Shown here in pieces: positions 29,714 to 41,200 of a DNA stretch of 64,000 nt. The stretch covers positions 2,418,001 to 2,482,000 of the forward strand of contig NZ_JAQOMS010000002.1 in NCBI RefSeq assembly GCF_028401425.1, given 5' to 3'. The notes beneath the pieces were generated by a model. It did not search any database, was not told where the DNA came from, and was given only the letters and a program-made list of their open reading frames with translations. The translations under genes and the position numbers were made by a program. The number at the start of each line of letters is the position of its first letter. Positions within the stretch are counted from its first letter, which is position 1. The stretch is from Psychrosphaera algicola. GTDB lineage: Bacteria > Pseudomonadota > Gammaproteobacteria > Enterobacterales > Alteromonadaceae.

Positions 29714-31776
29714 TTAATTCACTAATTTGGTTAATATTGCAGAAGCAGAGAGTTTAGCTGAATGTTGTAGCACATTGACATCAAGACTCCCGTTTTTAAT
29801 ATATTCATTAAATGTTGTACGGATCTGTTCACCTGAAATTGGCTGCGCACTGGTTTGTTTTAAGATATTAATAAGTATCGTCTCGGTTAACGTTTCCGTT
29901 GCCATTAAATTTTCAAAAAACGAGGCAATGTTCGACCGACTTCCGAGGACCGTAAGACACTTGGCACTTGCTTAATGATAATGTATTGCCCGTGTAATTT
30001 TGTTTCAAAGCCACTGTTTTTAAGCTGTTCAATATGCTGCGAACACCATTGTAGTTCGTCTTTTGTTAGCTTTAACCGAACCGGCACCAATAAAGGTGCT
30101 GGTGTCAGATTGATTGGCGTTGCTGGATTTGGCTTCATCGTCGATAACATATCAAACAAATAGAAGGTATTTTGCCAAATAAAATAGACATACCTGTCTT
30201 GTTCGATATAACAAATGGACAGTAGGTTGTTGGTAGGCGTATTAATCTCGGTAACACTGTCTCTTAGTCCACTTTCTGACGTCGGAACTTGCTGGTGATG
30301 CGCATCGGTATCTGCGGTTAGCTCGTCCACAGAATTTGCAAAATTATCGAATGCCTTAGCGCTGACGATTAGAAATTTGCACTGAATGACCATGGTTCAT
30401 TCTAGGTTTTTGCGCAGTAGGTGCATATTCGTTGTCTGCACGCTCATTTACTCGCCTAATCGCTTCATCCCCAACCGGCAACTCTCCATCACTCTCGTTT
30501 CTTTGTTCAGAGCCTTCCGCTGCTCCTGTAAACAAAGAGCCTTCAGCCTCACTCGGTAAAGAGCCTTCAGCGTCTCTTTTAAGCAAAAGCCGTCAGCGTC
30601 TCTTCTAAATAAAGAGCCTTCAACTGACTGGGGTTGATCATCAAGTGAAGTCAAACACGATTTTTGAATTTCAGTCTGCTCAAATGCTTTTTGATAATCA
30701 TCAGAAGCAGATCCCAATCCGCCTTCCAATTTTGTTCCGTCACCCTTACCCGTTTCAGGTAACTGGTAAAAATGTTCAATTGCTTCCTGCACTGTGCGCA
30801 CAACCAGATCATGAATAAGACGCGAATGGTGGAACCTAACCTCATGTTTGGCTGGATGTACATTCACGTCAACATCAGTCGCTGGCAAATTGACCGTAAT
30901 GACATATTCCGGCTGTTGCTCCGAATGCAACGAATCGCCATAACCTTGGCGTATTGCATGTTGCAACAATTTGTCGCGCATCATACGGCCATTTACAAAC
31001 GCATATTGCGATGGGTTAACACCTGCGCAAAGCTCAGGTTGGTTAACCCAAACCGATATTTCAACGTCATCATACTGCAAATATCCATACTGACATTGAT
31101 CTACAAACCTTTGGTTAATGACTTCGGCCAACCGACCAGACATTTGTTGTTGCCAATCCGACTCGTTACCTTGTCCTCGGTATCGTTTAATTGTTTTACC
31201 ATTATGTTTGAGTACAAAACTAATCTCAGGCCGACTCATCGCGATTCGTTTTATTAACAATTCAATATGGTTAAATTCAGTTTTGTCAGCTCGAAGAAAT
31301 TTGCGACGTGCAGGCGTATTAAAAAAGAGATCTAGCACTTCAATACTGGTGCCATTTGGATGTGCTGCAGGTTTAACCGCCACGGCCATGTTTAGACCTT
31401 CAGCACTTGCTGCCCAGGCTTCGTTTTGACTTTGTGGTTTAGATGTTAAAGTCAACCGAGAAACCGAGCTAATAGAGGCTAACGCTTCGCCTCTAAAACC
31501 CAAACTGTGAATTGCTTCCAAGTCGTCAAGGCAGCTAATCTTGCTTGTTGCATGTCGTGACAATGCCAATGCAAGTTCGTCTTTGACAATGCCTTTACCA
31601 TTATCACGGATCAAAATGCGTTTCTGACCGCCACGATCTATTTCCACTTCCACTTTAGTGGCGCCAGCATCTAACGCGTTTTCAACTAACTCTTTTACAA
31701 CTGACGCGGGACGTTCGACAACTTCGCCAGCCGCAATTTGGTTAGCTAATTGCGGTGGTAATATTTGAATAGGCAT
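29714..31776 (-). CDS. mutL: DNA mismatch repair protein MutL (frameshifted)
   Basis: About 687 residues. N-terminal GHKL ATPase: ENALDAGA, RDNGKGI, GFRGEALASISSVSRL; transducer domain with CAGVNPSQYAFVNGRMMRDK; a long acidic, repeat-bearing linker (EGSLF repeats, see 30509-30622); and a C-terminal dimerisation domain (YIEQDRYVYFIWQNTFYLFDM, LLVPVRLKLTKDEL). Couples MutS recognition to MutH/UvrD. Breaks near 30590 (linker), 30368 and 29917 (T6, one T missing). No DQHA(X)2E(X)4E endonuclease motif is seen, as in other MutH-using bacteria. Confidence 0.93.
30509..30622. repeat. Coding minisatellite in the MutL linker
   Basis: Four to five imperfect tandem units of 24-27 bases around the core AAAGAGCCTTCAGC (plus strand), encoding repeats of the type EGSLFRRDA, DGFLLKRDA, EGSLPSEA, EGSLFTGAA and EGS in MutL. 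The unit length is a multiple of three, so copy changes keep the frame. Confidence 0.8.
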
Positions 31777-31785
31777 GGATCAGAC

Positions 31786-33080
31786 TTATGATTGCGGAAT
31801 GGACAAAACTTGACCCACACGGATCATATTTGACTTAAGTTTATTGGCTTTTTTAATCGATGAAATAGAAACATTATAACTTTGTGCTACTAACGACAAA
31901 GACTCGCCACTTTTTACTTTGTGTTTAAGATTTTTAGTCCGCGCGAATAATGTGCCGTCTGGTGGATTATGTTTAAAATAACCACGCACTGCTTTGAAAA
32001 TAGAATTAGCTAATCTTGATTGATGCCAGCCATTCGTTAACAGTTTTTCTTCTTTTAGATTAGAAATAAACCCTGTTTCAACTAATATGCTTGGAATATC
32101 AGGTGATTTAAGCACCCCTAAACTTGCCGCCTGTGGCGAGCGTTTGTGCAATTTTGTAATCGACTTTAATTCACTTAAAACGCTATTGGCCACACCATGC
32201 GCTTGATCCATCGAATGATCCATCGACATATCAAGTAACGTTCGCGCTAAATATCGCTCCGACGTCGTATTTTTAATGACTTCCGCCGCACCACCTAATA
32301 ATTGTGAATGCTTCTCTTTTGCTCTAACCACTTACCTATTTCTGAATTAGCCCGTCGTAAATTAAGAACCCAGACAGATGCACCATTTGGTTCTGGCGAA
32401 GTGAATGCATCGGCGTGAATTGAAATTAAAAGGTCGGCATCAGAGTCTCGCGCCTTTTCAGTTCGTTTATGTACGCTTAAATAATAATCGCCCGTACGCG
32501 TCATTACGGCCCGCATTCCGGGCTCTTTGGTAATTAAATCTTCTAATTTTTTCGCAATACCTAATGTAACTCGTTTTTCATAGTTGCCTCGACCGCCTAT
32601 TGAGTCTGGATCTTCACCACCATGACCTGCATCAATCGCAATAACAATGTCTCGGTCAGTTTTGAATTGTTTTTTGGTGTGCGCCACTTTCGCCACCGAA
32701 TCAACTAAATCAATAACCAGCCGGTCGCTATATGGCGCGGTTGGTTTTAAGGCAAAAATCATGGCTTCAACTTTTTTATTTAAGTCGAGCACTAAACGAG
32801 CATCACCTTTCTTTTTCGGCGTACTGGTACGCACTGTATTTAACAGATTGGTATCTTTTGCAAGATCAGTTAACACTGCACTGATTTTTGTATCATGCAA
32901 ATCAATAACCAGTCGTTCAGGATTGTTCAAAGTAAAATAGCTGTATTCAACAGGTTTAGATAAGTCTAGTACCACGCGAGTAGAATCTGGAGACGGCCAT
33001 ACTCGAACATTTTTGACATCTATTGCAGCAGACACGCAAGCGCTCCCAATCACCAAAATAGTAATGACTAGGTTTTTCAT
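31786..33080 (-). CDS. amiB: N-acetylmuramoyl-L-alanine amidase AmiB, AMIN-Amidase_3-LysM (frameshifted)
   Basis: About 431 residues. Signal peptide MKNLVITILVIGSACVSAA, AMIN domain (VRVWPSPDSTRVVLDLSKP), catalytic zinc domain with DAGHGGEDPDS, the EKRVTLGIAKKL glutamate and ISIHADAF histidine, then a C-terminal LysM (HKVKSGESLSLVAQSYNVS). Cleaves the peptide stem from peptidoglycan during septum splitting; needs EnvC/NlpD-type activators. One missing base near 32320 breaks the frame. Start chosen at the signal peptide; an ATG at 33107 would add nine residues. Confidence 0.93.
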
Positions 33081-33115
33081 TATTTGAAAACTTTTCACAA
33101 GCTGCATAGTGTTGT

Positions 33116-33586
33116 TTAGATCTCGTTTTTCAATCGTTGTAAAATTGTCTCACCTAACTCAGTACCGGCCTTGAATGTCACTTCGCGTTGTTGTTCTGCG
33201 TATTGCAATTCAATAACTAGATCTGGTTTAGGCAGTAAACCTGCGCCCTTTTCTGGCCACTCGATTAAACATACGGCGTGATCATTCAAATAATCCCGAA
33301 ATCCCATATATTCGAGCTCTTCTGGCTCCGACAGGCGATATAAGTCAAAGTGATACGCATTCAATCCCGATAACTCATAAGGTTCAACCAATGTATAAGT
33401 TGGACTCTTTACATTGCCGTTATGTCCTAACCCTTGAATGACACCACGACTAAATGTCGTTTTTCCTGCTCCCAAGTCGCCATGCAAAAATATAATTGTT
33501 GAGCTCGTTAATGACTTTGCCAGTCGACAGCCCATAACAACAGTTGCATCTTGATCAGGTAAAATTTCTGAATATATTTTTATCAC
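33116..33586 (-). CDS. tsaE: tRNA threonylcarbamoyladenosine biosynthesis ATPase TsaE
   Basis: 156 residues, intact. Walker A GDLGAGKTTFSRG, then KSPTYTLVEPYE and HFDLYRLSEPEEL, the classic YjeE motifs; IEWPEKG follows. Helps TsaB/TsaD install t6A on tRNA. First gene of the tsaE-amiB-mutL-miaA-hfq string. Confidence 0.95.
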   Translation of the reverse strand: MIKIYSEILPDQDATVVMGCRLAKSLTSSTIIFLHGDLGAGKTTFSRGVIQGLGHNGNVKSPTYTLVEPYELSGLNAYHFDLYRLSEPEELEYMGFRDYLNDHAVCLIEWPEKGAGLLPKPDLVIELQYAEQQREVTFKAGTELGETILQRLKNEI

Positions 33587-33641
33587 TTGTATCGACCAAT
33601 AGTAAACACTTACATCGTAGTTTAATTAACGTTAATTACCG

Positions 33642-35114
33642 TTACATCATTACTACGTCAAACTGATCTTGATTATATAACGACTCAGTTTTAACTTTAA
33701 TCTGTTTGCCAATAAAAACTTCAAGCTCCGCAAGGTTATGATATTCATCATTAACCAGTGACTCTGCTACCGTTGGCGAAGCATAAACAACAAACTTATC
33801 GGCGTCATAAGCGCGATTTACCCGCACTATTTCGCGTAATAATTCAGCACAAATCGTCTCTACGGTTTTTACATAACCACGACCATTACATGCTGGGCAC
33901 TCACCACAAAGCACATGCTCAAGGCTTTCACGTGTACGTTTACGCGTCATTTCAACTAATCCAAGCGCGGAGAAGCCATTAATATTGGTTTTAGAACGGT
34001 CTTTAGATAAAGCAACTTCTAAACTGTGCAAAACACGGCGGCGATGGTCTTCGCTTTCCATGTCGATAAAATCGATAATAATGATGCCGCCAAGATTTCT
34101 CAATCTTAATTGCCGAGCAATCGCTTGAGTCGCTTCGCTGTTGGTATTAAAAATTGTATCTTCTAAACTGCGATGACCAACAAACGCCCCTGTATTAACA
34201 TCAATTGTTGTCATCGCTTCAGTTTGGTCAATGATCAAATATCCACCTGATTTTAATTCGACCTTTTTATCCAACGCTCGTTTGATTTCAGATTCGACAT
34301 CAAACATATCGAAAATAGGACGTTCACCCGGATAATATTCTAACTTGTCGGTGATCTCTGGACAAAATTCATCGGTAAACGCCCTGAGTTCACCAAACAT
34401 TAATTTTGAGTCGACTCGTACTCGTTCTAGTTCATTGGCGATAAAATCTCTAATCACCCTAAATGCTAAACTCAAATCTTCATGCAGTACTGACTGGTGG
34501 CGAGTCTTCTTTTTCTTTTTGATGATCTTGCCCCACAGCTTTTTAAGAAAAACGGCGTCCTGTGCAAGTTCATCTGCATGGGCACCCTCAGCGGCCGTGC
34601 GAACAATAAAACCACCGTTCCCTTCTTCATAATGAGATTCAACAATGGTTTTTAAGCGTAATCGTTCTTCGTCTTTTTCTATACGTTGCGAGACACCTAC
34701 ATGTTTTGCGTCAGGCATAAATACCAAATAACGAGACGGCAAAGTAATATCTGTCGTTAGCCGTGCCCCTTTGGTTCCGAGTGGGTCTTTAACCACTTGC
34801 ACAATAATTTTTGGCCTTCACGAACCAACTCAATAATGTCTCGTGTCGTTGTTAAATGAGATTTAATTTGGTCTTTTTCGTCGTCGTAGGTGATGATGTC
34901 TGACGCGTGCAAAAAGGCAGCTTTTTCTAATCCTATATCCACAAACGCGGCTTGCATACCCGGTAAAACACGACTTACCTTACCTAAATAAATGTTGCCA
35001 ACAATGCCCACTGTACTTTGGCGTTCTAAATGCAATTCTTGCAGCATGCCATTTTCTACCTTAGCCGACTCGTGTTTCACTCGGGGTAACATTTATTAAA
35101 AGTTCAATGCTCAT
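33642..35114 (-). CDS. rng: Ribonuclease G (frameshifted)
   Basis: About 490 residues, the E. coli length. S1 domain (GNIYLGKVSRVLPGMQAAFVDIG), catalytic DNase I-like domain with DVNTGAFVG and IIIIDFIDM aspartates, and the Zn-link CGECPACNGRG. Processes 16S rRNA and decays some mRNAs. Breaks near 35072 (one extra G) and A5 near 34805 (one A missing gives QKIIVQVVKDPLG). Start at 35114 overlaps the maf stop by ATGA, so the pair is translationally coupled. Confidence 0.95.
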
Positions 35115-35674
35115 TGGTCTAATATTTCCTGCAATGCGTGTTCTAATTCAACGAGTGGTAATCCAATGACAGCCGAAACACTGCCAGAAATACGGGTTAC
35201 AAACTTACCACCAATGCCTTGAATCGCATATGAACCTGCTTTATCAACGGGTTCTTGAGTTTGCCAATAACGAATTATTTCGTCGTCGGTTAAAGTTTTA
35301 AACAGCACGTCGGTTGTTACAACTTCCGTTACGACTTGCTGATTTTTTATAATGCAAAAGCTGGTCATTACTTGATGTGTCCGACCCGACAGTTTTTGTA
35401 AAATTTGTAAACTGTCATTTAAGTCGACAGGTTTACCTAAAATTTCATTGTCACATACAACCGCCGTATCAGACCCGATAACAATATCATCGATATTCCC
35501 TAACTCTTGAACTTTTACCGCTTTACTCTTAGCTAAGCGAGTAACGTAGTCAATTGGCAACTCATCCGTGTAGGGCGTTTCATCAATGTCGGCTACGGCA
35601 ATGTCAAAATCGTCAACGATATAGGCTAATAATTGTTTACGCCTAGGCGACTGACTTGCTAAAACGATTCGCAT
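35111..35674 (-). CDS. Maf-like nucleotide pyrophosphatase (YhdE type)
   Basis: 187 residues, intact. N-terminal SQSPRRKQLL and the conserved DIVIGSDTAVV, KAGSYAIQGIGG motifs. Family members hydrolyse dTTP/UTP (YhdE type) to monophosphates and have been linked to cell division arrest. Between mreD and rng, as in most gammaproteobacteria. Confidence 0.92.
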   Translation of the reverse strand: MRIVLASQSPRRKQLLAYIVDDFDIAVADIDETPYTDELPIDYVTRLAKSKAVKVQELGNIDDIVIGSDTAVVCDNEILGKPVDLNDSLQILQKLSGRTHQVMTSFCIIKNQQVVTEVVTTDVLFKTLTDDEIIRYWQTQEPVDKAGSYAIQGIGGKFVTRISGSVSAVIGLPLVELEHALQEILDQ

Positions 35675-35676
35675 TT

Positions 35677-36165
35677 TTATCTAACTCTAAATTTACGGCG
35701 ATAGCCACGCAATACTGGAAATAGCCAAAGCCAAAATAGCGAGCTTGTGATCACTGGATACATTTGCTCTGCCGACAGATGTACGTCCAATAGGAATCGA
35801 TTTAACCAAAAAATAATAATGTGATACAGAACTAAAAACACACCAATTAATATGGCTTGTTGCCAAACAGAAAAGTTTCGCAGTTTTTGAAAATTACTCG
35901 CCGTCACGAAAACAACCACAGAGAGTGCCAGCGCATGTACGCCGAGCACAGTACCGAGTAAAATATCCAGTAAAAACCAACAACCTAGAGCCGTACCTAT
36001 GTTAACTCGATGCGGTAAAGCGATTGTCCAATATAACAACACAAGCGCAAGCCAATCTGGTCGAAATGACTTAATGGCTAGTGGGAGTGGCATAATGCTT
36101 AAAATAATAGCCGCTAAAATACTTAATGATATGTACCACCAAGCGGAGCGAAATACGCGTGTCAT
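35677..36165 (-). CDS. mreD: Rod-shape determining protein MreD
   Basis: 162 residues, four to six membrane segments (WYISLSILAAIILSIMPLPLAI, WLALVLLYWTIAL, ALALSVVVFVTA, AILIGVFLVLYHIIIFWL). Part of the elongasome with MreB and MreC. The start overlaps the mreC stop by ATGA. Confidence 0.93.
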   Translation of the reverse strand: MTRVFRSAWWYISLSILAAIILSIMPLPLAIKSFRPDWLALVLLYWTIALPHRVNIGTALGCWFLLDILLGTVLGVHALALSVVVFVTASNFQKLRNFSVWQQAILIGVFLVLYHIIIFWLNRFLLDVHLSAEQMYPVITSSLFWLWLFPVLRGYRRKFRVR

Positions 36166-37004
36166 TGGTTACTTTCCCGATCATTTGTATCTTGCCATAG
36201 CAGTAATACGTGTTTAAGACGGTCCACCTGCGCGATTGGACGTGCCACGACTTGCATAAATGGCTTAGTAACATCTGGTGATATTTGGGTAATTTCGGCA
36301 ACAGGATAACCATCAGGAAAAACCCCGCCAAGACCAGAAGTAATTAACTTATCACCTACCTTTACATCGGTATTGTGCGATAAATTAGACAATTCCATTT
36401 TAGTTAAGTTGCCTGAACCGGTAAGTATTCCACGAATATCGTTACGCAAAACTCGAATTGGGATAGCGTGCGTTTGATCGGTAATCAAAATAACCCGCGA
36501 CGTGGTATTTCCAACTGAGGTAATTTGCCCAACCACACCTAAGTCGTCTAATACCGGTTGCCCTATAAAAACATCGTCAGTCAAACCTTTATCGATAACA
36601 ACATTATGAGCAAATGGATGACTTGCAACAGAAATAATTTCGGCAACTTGTTTGCGGGAGTCACTGCGTAGATTTGTTTTTAATAGCGATCGGAGTTTGT
36701 CATTTTCAGTTTTCAGCATTTCGTATTGCTGTAACTTTTGATTTTGCAGAAGTTGTAATTTTCGTAGTTTTTGATTTTCTTCAAGCAACGAGTTTTTACT
36801 TGCCAAATGGGTAGCAAAGCTATCAATTGTGCTTTCAGGCAGAGACGCCAAATATTGAATTGGCGATACCACAGTAATCAAAAAGCTCCTGATCTGTTTA
36901 GAGCCCTCAGTGCGGGTATCAGCAACCATTGCAATGACACTAAATATCAATGCAAATAACATTCTTAATGATAATGATGGCCCAGCACCGAATATTGGAT
37001 TCAT
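36162..37004 (-). CDS. mreC: Rod-shape determining protein MreC
   Basis: 280 residues, intact. One N-terminal membrane segment (LRMLFALIFSVIAMVA), a coiled coil at about 65-115 (LLEENQKLRKLQLLQNQ and following), then beta-rich periplasmic domains (AHNVVIDKGLTDDVFIGQPV, LGGVFPDGYPVAEI). Scaffolds the elongation machinery in the periplasm. Followed by mreD without a gap. Confidence 0.94.
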   Translation of the reverse strand: MNPIFGAGPSLSLRMLFALIFSVIAMVADTRTEGSKQIRSFLITVVSPIQYLASLPESTIDSFATHLASKNSLLEENQKLRKLQLLQNQKLQQYEMLKTENDKLRSLLKTNLRSDSRKQVAEIISVASHPFAHNVVIDKGLTDDVFIGQPVLDDLGVVGQITSVGNTTSRVILITDQTHAIPIRVLRNDIRGILTGSGNLTKMELSNLSHNTDVKVGDKLITSGLGGVFPDGYPVAEITQISPDVTKPFMQVVARPIAQVDRLKHVLLLWQDTNDRESNQ

Positions 37005-37071
37005 AACCCTACTTAAACTAAAACGGCAGTGGAAACTGCCGTCTATTTATAACTAAAAAGCACCGCTACGA

Positions 37072-38114
37072 TTAATCGTAGCTAAATACATCTCCACCGT
37101 GAACATCGATCATCTCTAATGCTTTACCACCACCACGTGCAACACACGTTAGTGGATCGTCAGCAATGATAACTGGGATCCCGGTTTCTTCCATTAACAA
37201 GCGGTCTAGGTCACGTAAAAGTGCACCACCACCGGTTAATACCATACCGCGTTCTGAAATATCAGACGCTAATTCTGGCGGTGACTGTTCTAAAGCAACC
37301 ATTACCGCGCTCACAATTCCTGACAACGGTTCTTGTAATGCTTCAAGTATTTCATTGGAATTAAGCGTAAATGAACGAGGTACACCTTCCGCTAAGTTAC
37401 GACCTCGAACTTCGAGTTCTTTAACATCACTCGATGGATACGCAAAACCAATTTCTTGCTTGATCCGTTCAGCGGTTGCTTCACCAATTAAGCTTCCGAA
37501 ATTGCGTCGAACATAATTGATAATTGCTTCATCAAAGCGGTCACCACCGATGCGAACTGAAGAAGAATAGACAACACCGTTAAGCGAGATAATTGCAACT
37601 TCTGTTGTACCACCACCAATATCTACAACCATTGAACCCGTTGCTTCAGAAACAGGTAAACCTGCACCGATTGCCGCGGCCATTGGTTCTTCAATTAAAA
37701 ATACTTCACGAGCCCCAGCACCTAGTGCCGACTCTTTTATCGCACGTTGCTCAACTTGTGTCGCGCCACATGGCACACAAACCAAAACACGCGGAGATGG
37801 GCGTAAAAGTTATTGCTGTGCACTTGTTTGATAAAGTGTTGTAGCATTTTTTCGGTAACATAAAAGTCGGCAATAACACCGTCTTTCATAGGACGGATCG
37901 CTTTAATATTTCCAGGCGTACGACCTAACATTCGTTTTGCTTCGGTCCCCACTGATGCGACACTTTTTGGTCCACCAGCTCGTTCCTGACGAATTGCTAC
38001 AACCGAAGGTTCGTTTAGAACAATACCCTGATCTTTTACATAAATTAACGTATTTGCCGTACCAAGGTCGATCGACAGATCGTTTGAAAACATACCGCGC
38101 AAACTCTTAAACAT
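37072..38114 (-). CDS. mreB: Rod-shape determining protein MreB (frameshifted)
   Basis: About 347 residues after repair, the E. coli length. Actin-like ATPase: phosphate-1 DLSIDLGTANTLIYV, phosphate-2 VVDIGGGTTEVAIISL, and GMVLTGGGALLRDLD. Polymerises under the membrane and guides lateral wall synthesis. Two single-base gaps near 37800 and 37815 split the gene; repair gives FLRPSPRVLVCVPCGATQ. Being essential in rods, it is expected to be intact in the organism. Confidence 0.96.
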
Positions 38115-38220
38115 GGCGCTTTTATTCCTTCAGAAACTTGAATTTTTTAAACAACGGGTAACTTTACCTAACCCGCTGTATCTGAGCAAGCGGGGATTCG
38201 GGCAATTACGATAAAACTAT

Positions 38221-38248
38221 AAAAAAAGACCTAAATCGGCCTTTTTTT
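38221..38248. terminator. Terminator between mshQ and mreB
   Basis: A7-GACC/GGCC-T7 stem with one mismatch and a 6-base loop, working in both directions in principle. It lies just after the repaired mshQ stop (38273) and before the mreB promoter region, separating the MSHA locus from mreBCD. Confidence 0.8.
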
Positions 38249-38272
38249 CTATAAATAACAAGTCTACTGTAA

Positions 38273-41200
38273 TTATCGTTCTCGACGATAGATAATTCGG
38301 TCATTTCCACGGTATCGTCCAAATACAACGGACGTTGTAGGAACACTTGTATCTAATGTACCATCACCGTCCCAATCGAACTGCAACCAAGGCAAGTCGG
38401 TACTTAAATCTATGCCAATATTAATCCCGCCTACTAACCCATCACCTATAGTGCCGCAAATGACAAAATAACTTCACCCAAATTAGGCGTTACTGAGCTT
38501 ACGCCCGAATGGCCAACAATATATGTTTTACCAGTCGAATCGTCCAACGTATATTGAGTTGAAGCCGTTTCGACATCAAAGTCATTTAAACCATCGATGG
38601 TGACAAACGTCTCTAAAAATATGGTTTCGATATCATCCAGGTTTGTTGTCCACCCTGTACTTTCATCATATTCTTCAACGCTTGCAGTCCAATCTAACCC
38701 TTCGGTTTCAGGGCCATAATTGTTTTCGGTTTTCACCCTTCCGTAGCGGACTTCGGCGCCTATGATATTTGCCACATCATAATCTTCATACGCAATACCA
38801 TTTGCACTGCCATCGGAGTCATATCCAATACCGTCTGCATCCGTCAAATCACTGGCCAGTAACTCGAGTGCTAAATCAACATCAAACTTGTTTATTGGAG
38901 TCGCCGTTTTGTCAAAGCTAAACGAATCATCAAGAGAAAATTCAAAGACACCATCCCAATCTGTTGCGTCAGTTACGGTAATAGCATTTAAGGAACCGCC
39001 ATCAAATAACCCAGAGGTGCCGTTGTCAGTGTATTTCCTAAGGGTTAAGTCAAACTCGTTTGCCCCTGAAAATTGATTGTAACCGCCGTCGTAATTCAAG
39101 ACAGTGACATCTTTGTAGCTTCTAGCGACGACTTGATAAGTCGGATTCGTGGCATAACTTAACGTCTCGCCAATATATGAAAATTCGTTTGTACCCGCAG
39201 TATGAGTGTCACCAATATCACCAGCTTCGGTTTCTATAATCGAGAAATACGCTGGGGTAAAACGTCCTGCTGATACCGTCGATGCCGCTGATATTTCAGT
39301 CCCAAAATAGGTGTCTCGGGCATTTAACGTAAACTCACCAACCTCATCAAAGGAAGCAACATTACTTGAGTAAACACCATTACTGAATGTTGTCGAAATG
39401 CCTGTCCAATTATCAGAGTTTCCTGCTGTTGTAGAGACCAAACTGCCATAGAAGAAAGGACTTGGATTGGCGCCAGAAGACACACTTGGTCCTAACATAA
39501 GTGGATTAATTTCCAGTGCAGATGCTTGATAATTAGGTGTAATCGTACCATCAAGGTTCACCGCTTGAATGGCCAAATTAAATGGCCGCCCAGCCATATA
39601 AGTACCACCAGCGAGATCAGTTCCACTGCTGTCTTGCATCTTTATCTGTAATTCAGCCGGGCGAACCACAAATGAATCGTTCCCCGTTGCAACACTTCCA
39701 GCAACAAGAACACCATTCGGATCGGTAAATGTTAGGTTTAACTGCCCAGCATCCGGATAAGCTAAATAAAATTCGGCGGTCGCATTAGCATTGCTAAAGT
39801 TTAATGTACTATTTGACGCCACACCGGCTGTAAGCGGGGTGTAACTGCTGTCGTCAGTGGAGAACCCTAATGCTTGAGTCCCTGTGTTTGGCGAAACATA
39901 ATTAAATGACACATTTACGGATTGATTGCCGGTATAGGCCGGAACACAAGTTGTCCCTGCGTCATCCGCCTTTATCGCTTGTACGCTTGCCAATGTGCCG
40001 CCGTTAGACTGGGCATACGTTATCGAACCCGCTACAAAATCGGGGATAGAAACTAGATACCCGGAGTCAGCAAACACCATATTACAGCTCGCTGTAGAAT
40101 CACTGGTATTTAAACATTGCATATCATTAGTGGCTGCCGGTGACATTCCACTGAGTGACAAACTTATCGTTCCAGAATTGGTTTGCGTCAAATTGAGTTG
40201 CTGCACCCCATTATCAAATGAAAGGCCTGTTGTGCCTTGCGTGCCTGAAGAAATAATATTACCGATAACATCTGTAACGACCAGCTCACTGCAACTTGCG
40301 TCTTTACAGGCTTTAACTTTCACCGTATCGGCTAAACACGTTAAACCATTGCCATCGTGTTCAATACGGTAATGGTCAATTACATTCGCTTCACAATCTA
40401 GACATTTAACTACAAAATCATCAAAACTCACGCCAACATCGTTGTCGTAAGAAAAGAAACCGACATCGCCTAACACCGGACGTTCGGCTGCTGCAAACAA
40501 CGTGGAAATGCCATTGACACAAATAGAAATTCCAGCTGCATTTACCGTTACCTTTATATCAATGTCATCAACATCGTAAAAAGAATCTGCCGTCAAAATT
40601 GTCGTCACACCATCAACGACTTTGAGCAAATCAAGTGAACGATGGGTACCAGGAAAGTCGTATCCGTGGCATACCCCTGCGCAAATTTAGTCCATCTGAT
40701 TAAATAAAAATTATCATGGTCTTCATATCCAAATACTAAGCCCGCGTCGTTATTGGTGGTGCCACTTGAATTTGATGTGAGTGAAGCTTCAACTGTATAG
40801 CTATCAATAGAGGTTGGATCAAACCCTTCGTTACTAACATCATGTAAGATCACGCCATATTCGTTGTCGCCGCCAGACGATACCCCACCGGCGATGTTAA
40901 TTTTTCCGCCGCTAATATTAAATAAAACATCTTGTTCTTCGTTACTTGATGAATAGATAGTTTCATCTTAGCCAAAGGTTAACTGCGTTTGCCCCTGATT
41001 TATCGAATGTTATCGCCTGCCAATTATCGTTTGTGGTACTAAAGTCATCACTGAAAATCTCAGTATAGCTCGTTGTATCAGGGCAGCTTTGAGGCAAAAT
41101 TTCGCACTCTTCATTTAAGCTAGCTTCCTCGAAATAATATGGGTCGTAAAACAGATTGTTTACCGTGTCATCGGAATTATCATAGATGTAATTTATATTT

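Noticed and set aside
30772..31257. 161-residue plus-strand open frame
   Set aside because: Antisense to the conserved MutL ATPase region; composition is not protein-like and the neighbouring minus-strand frame explains the sequence.
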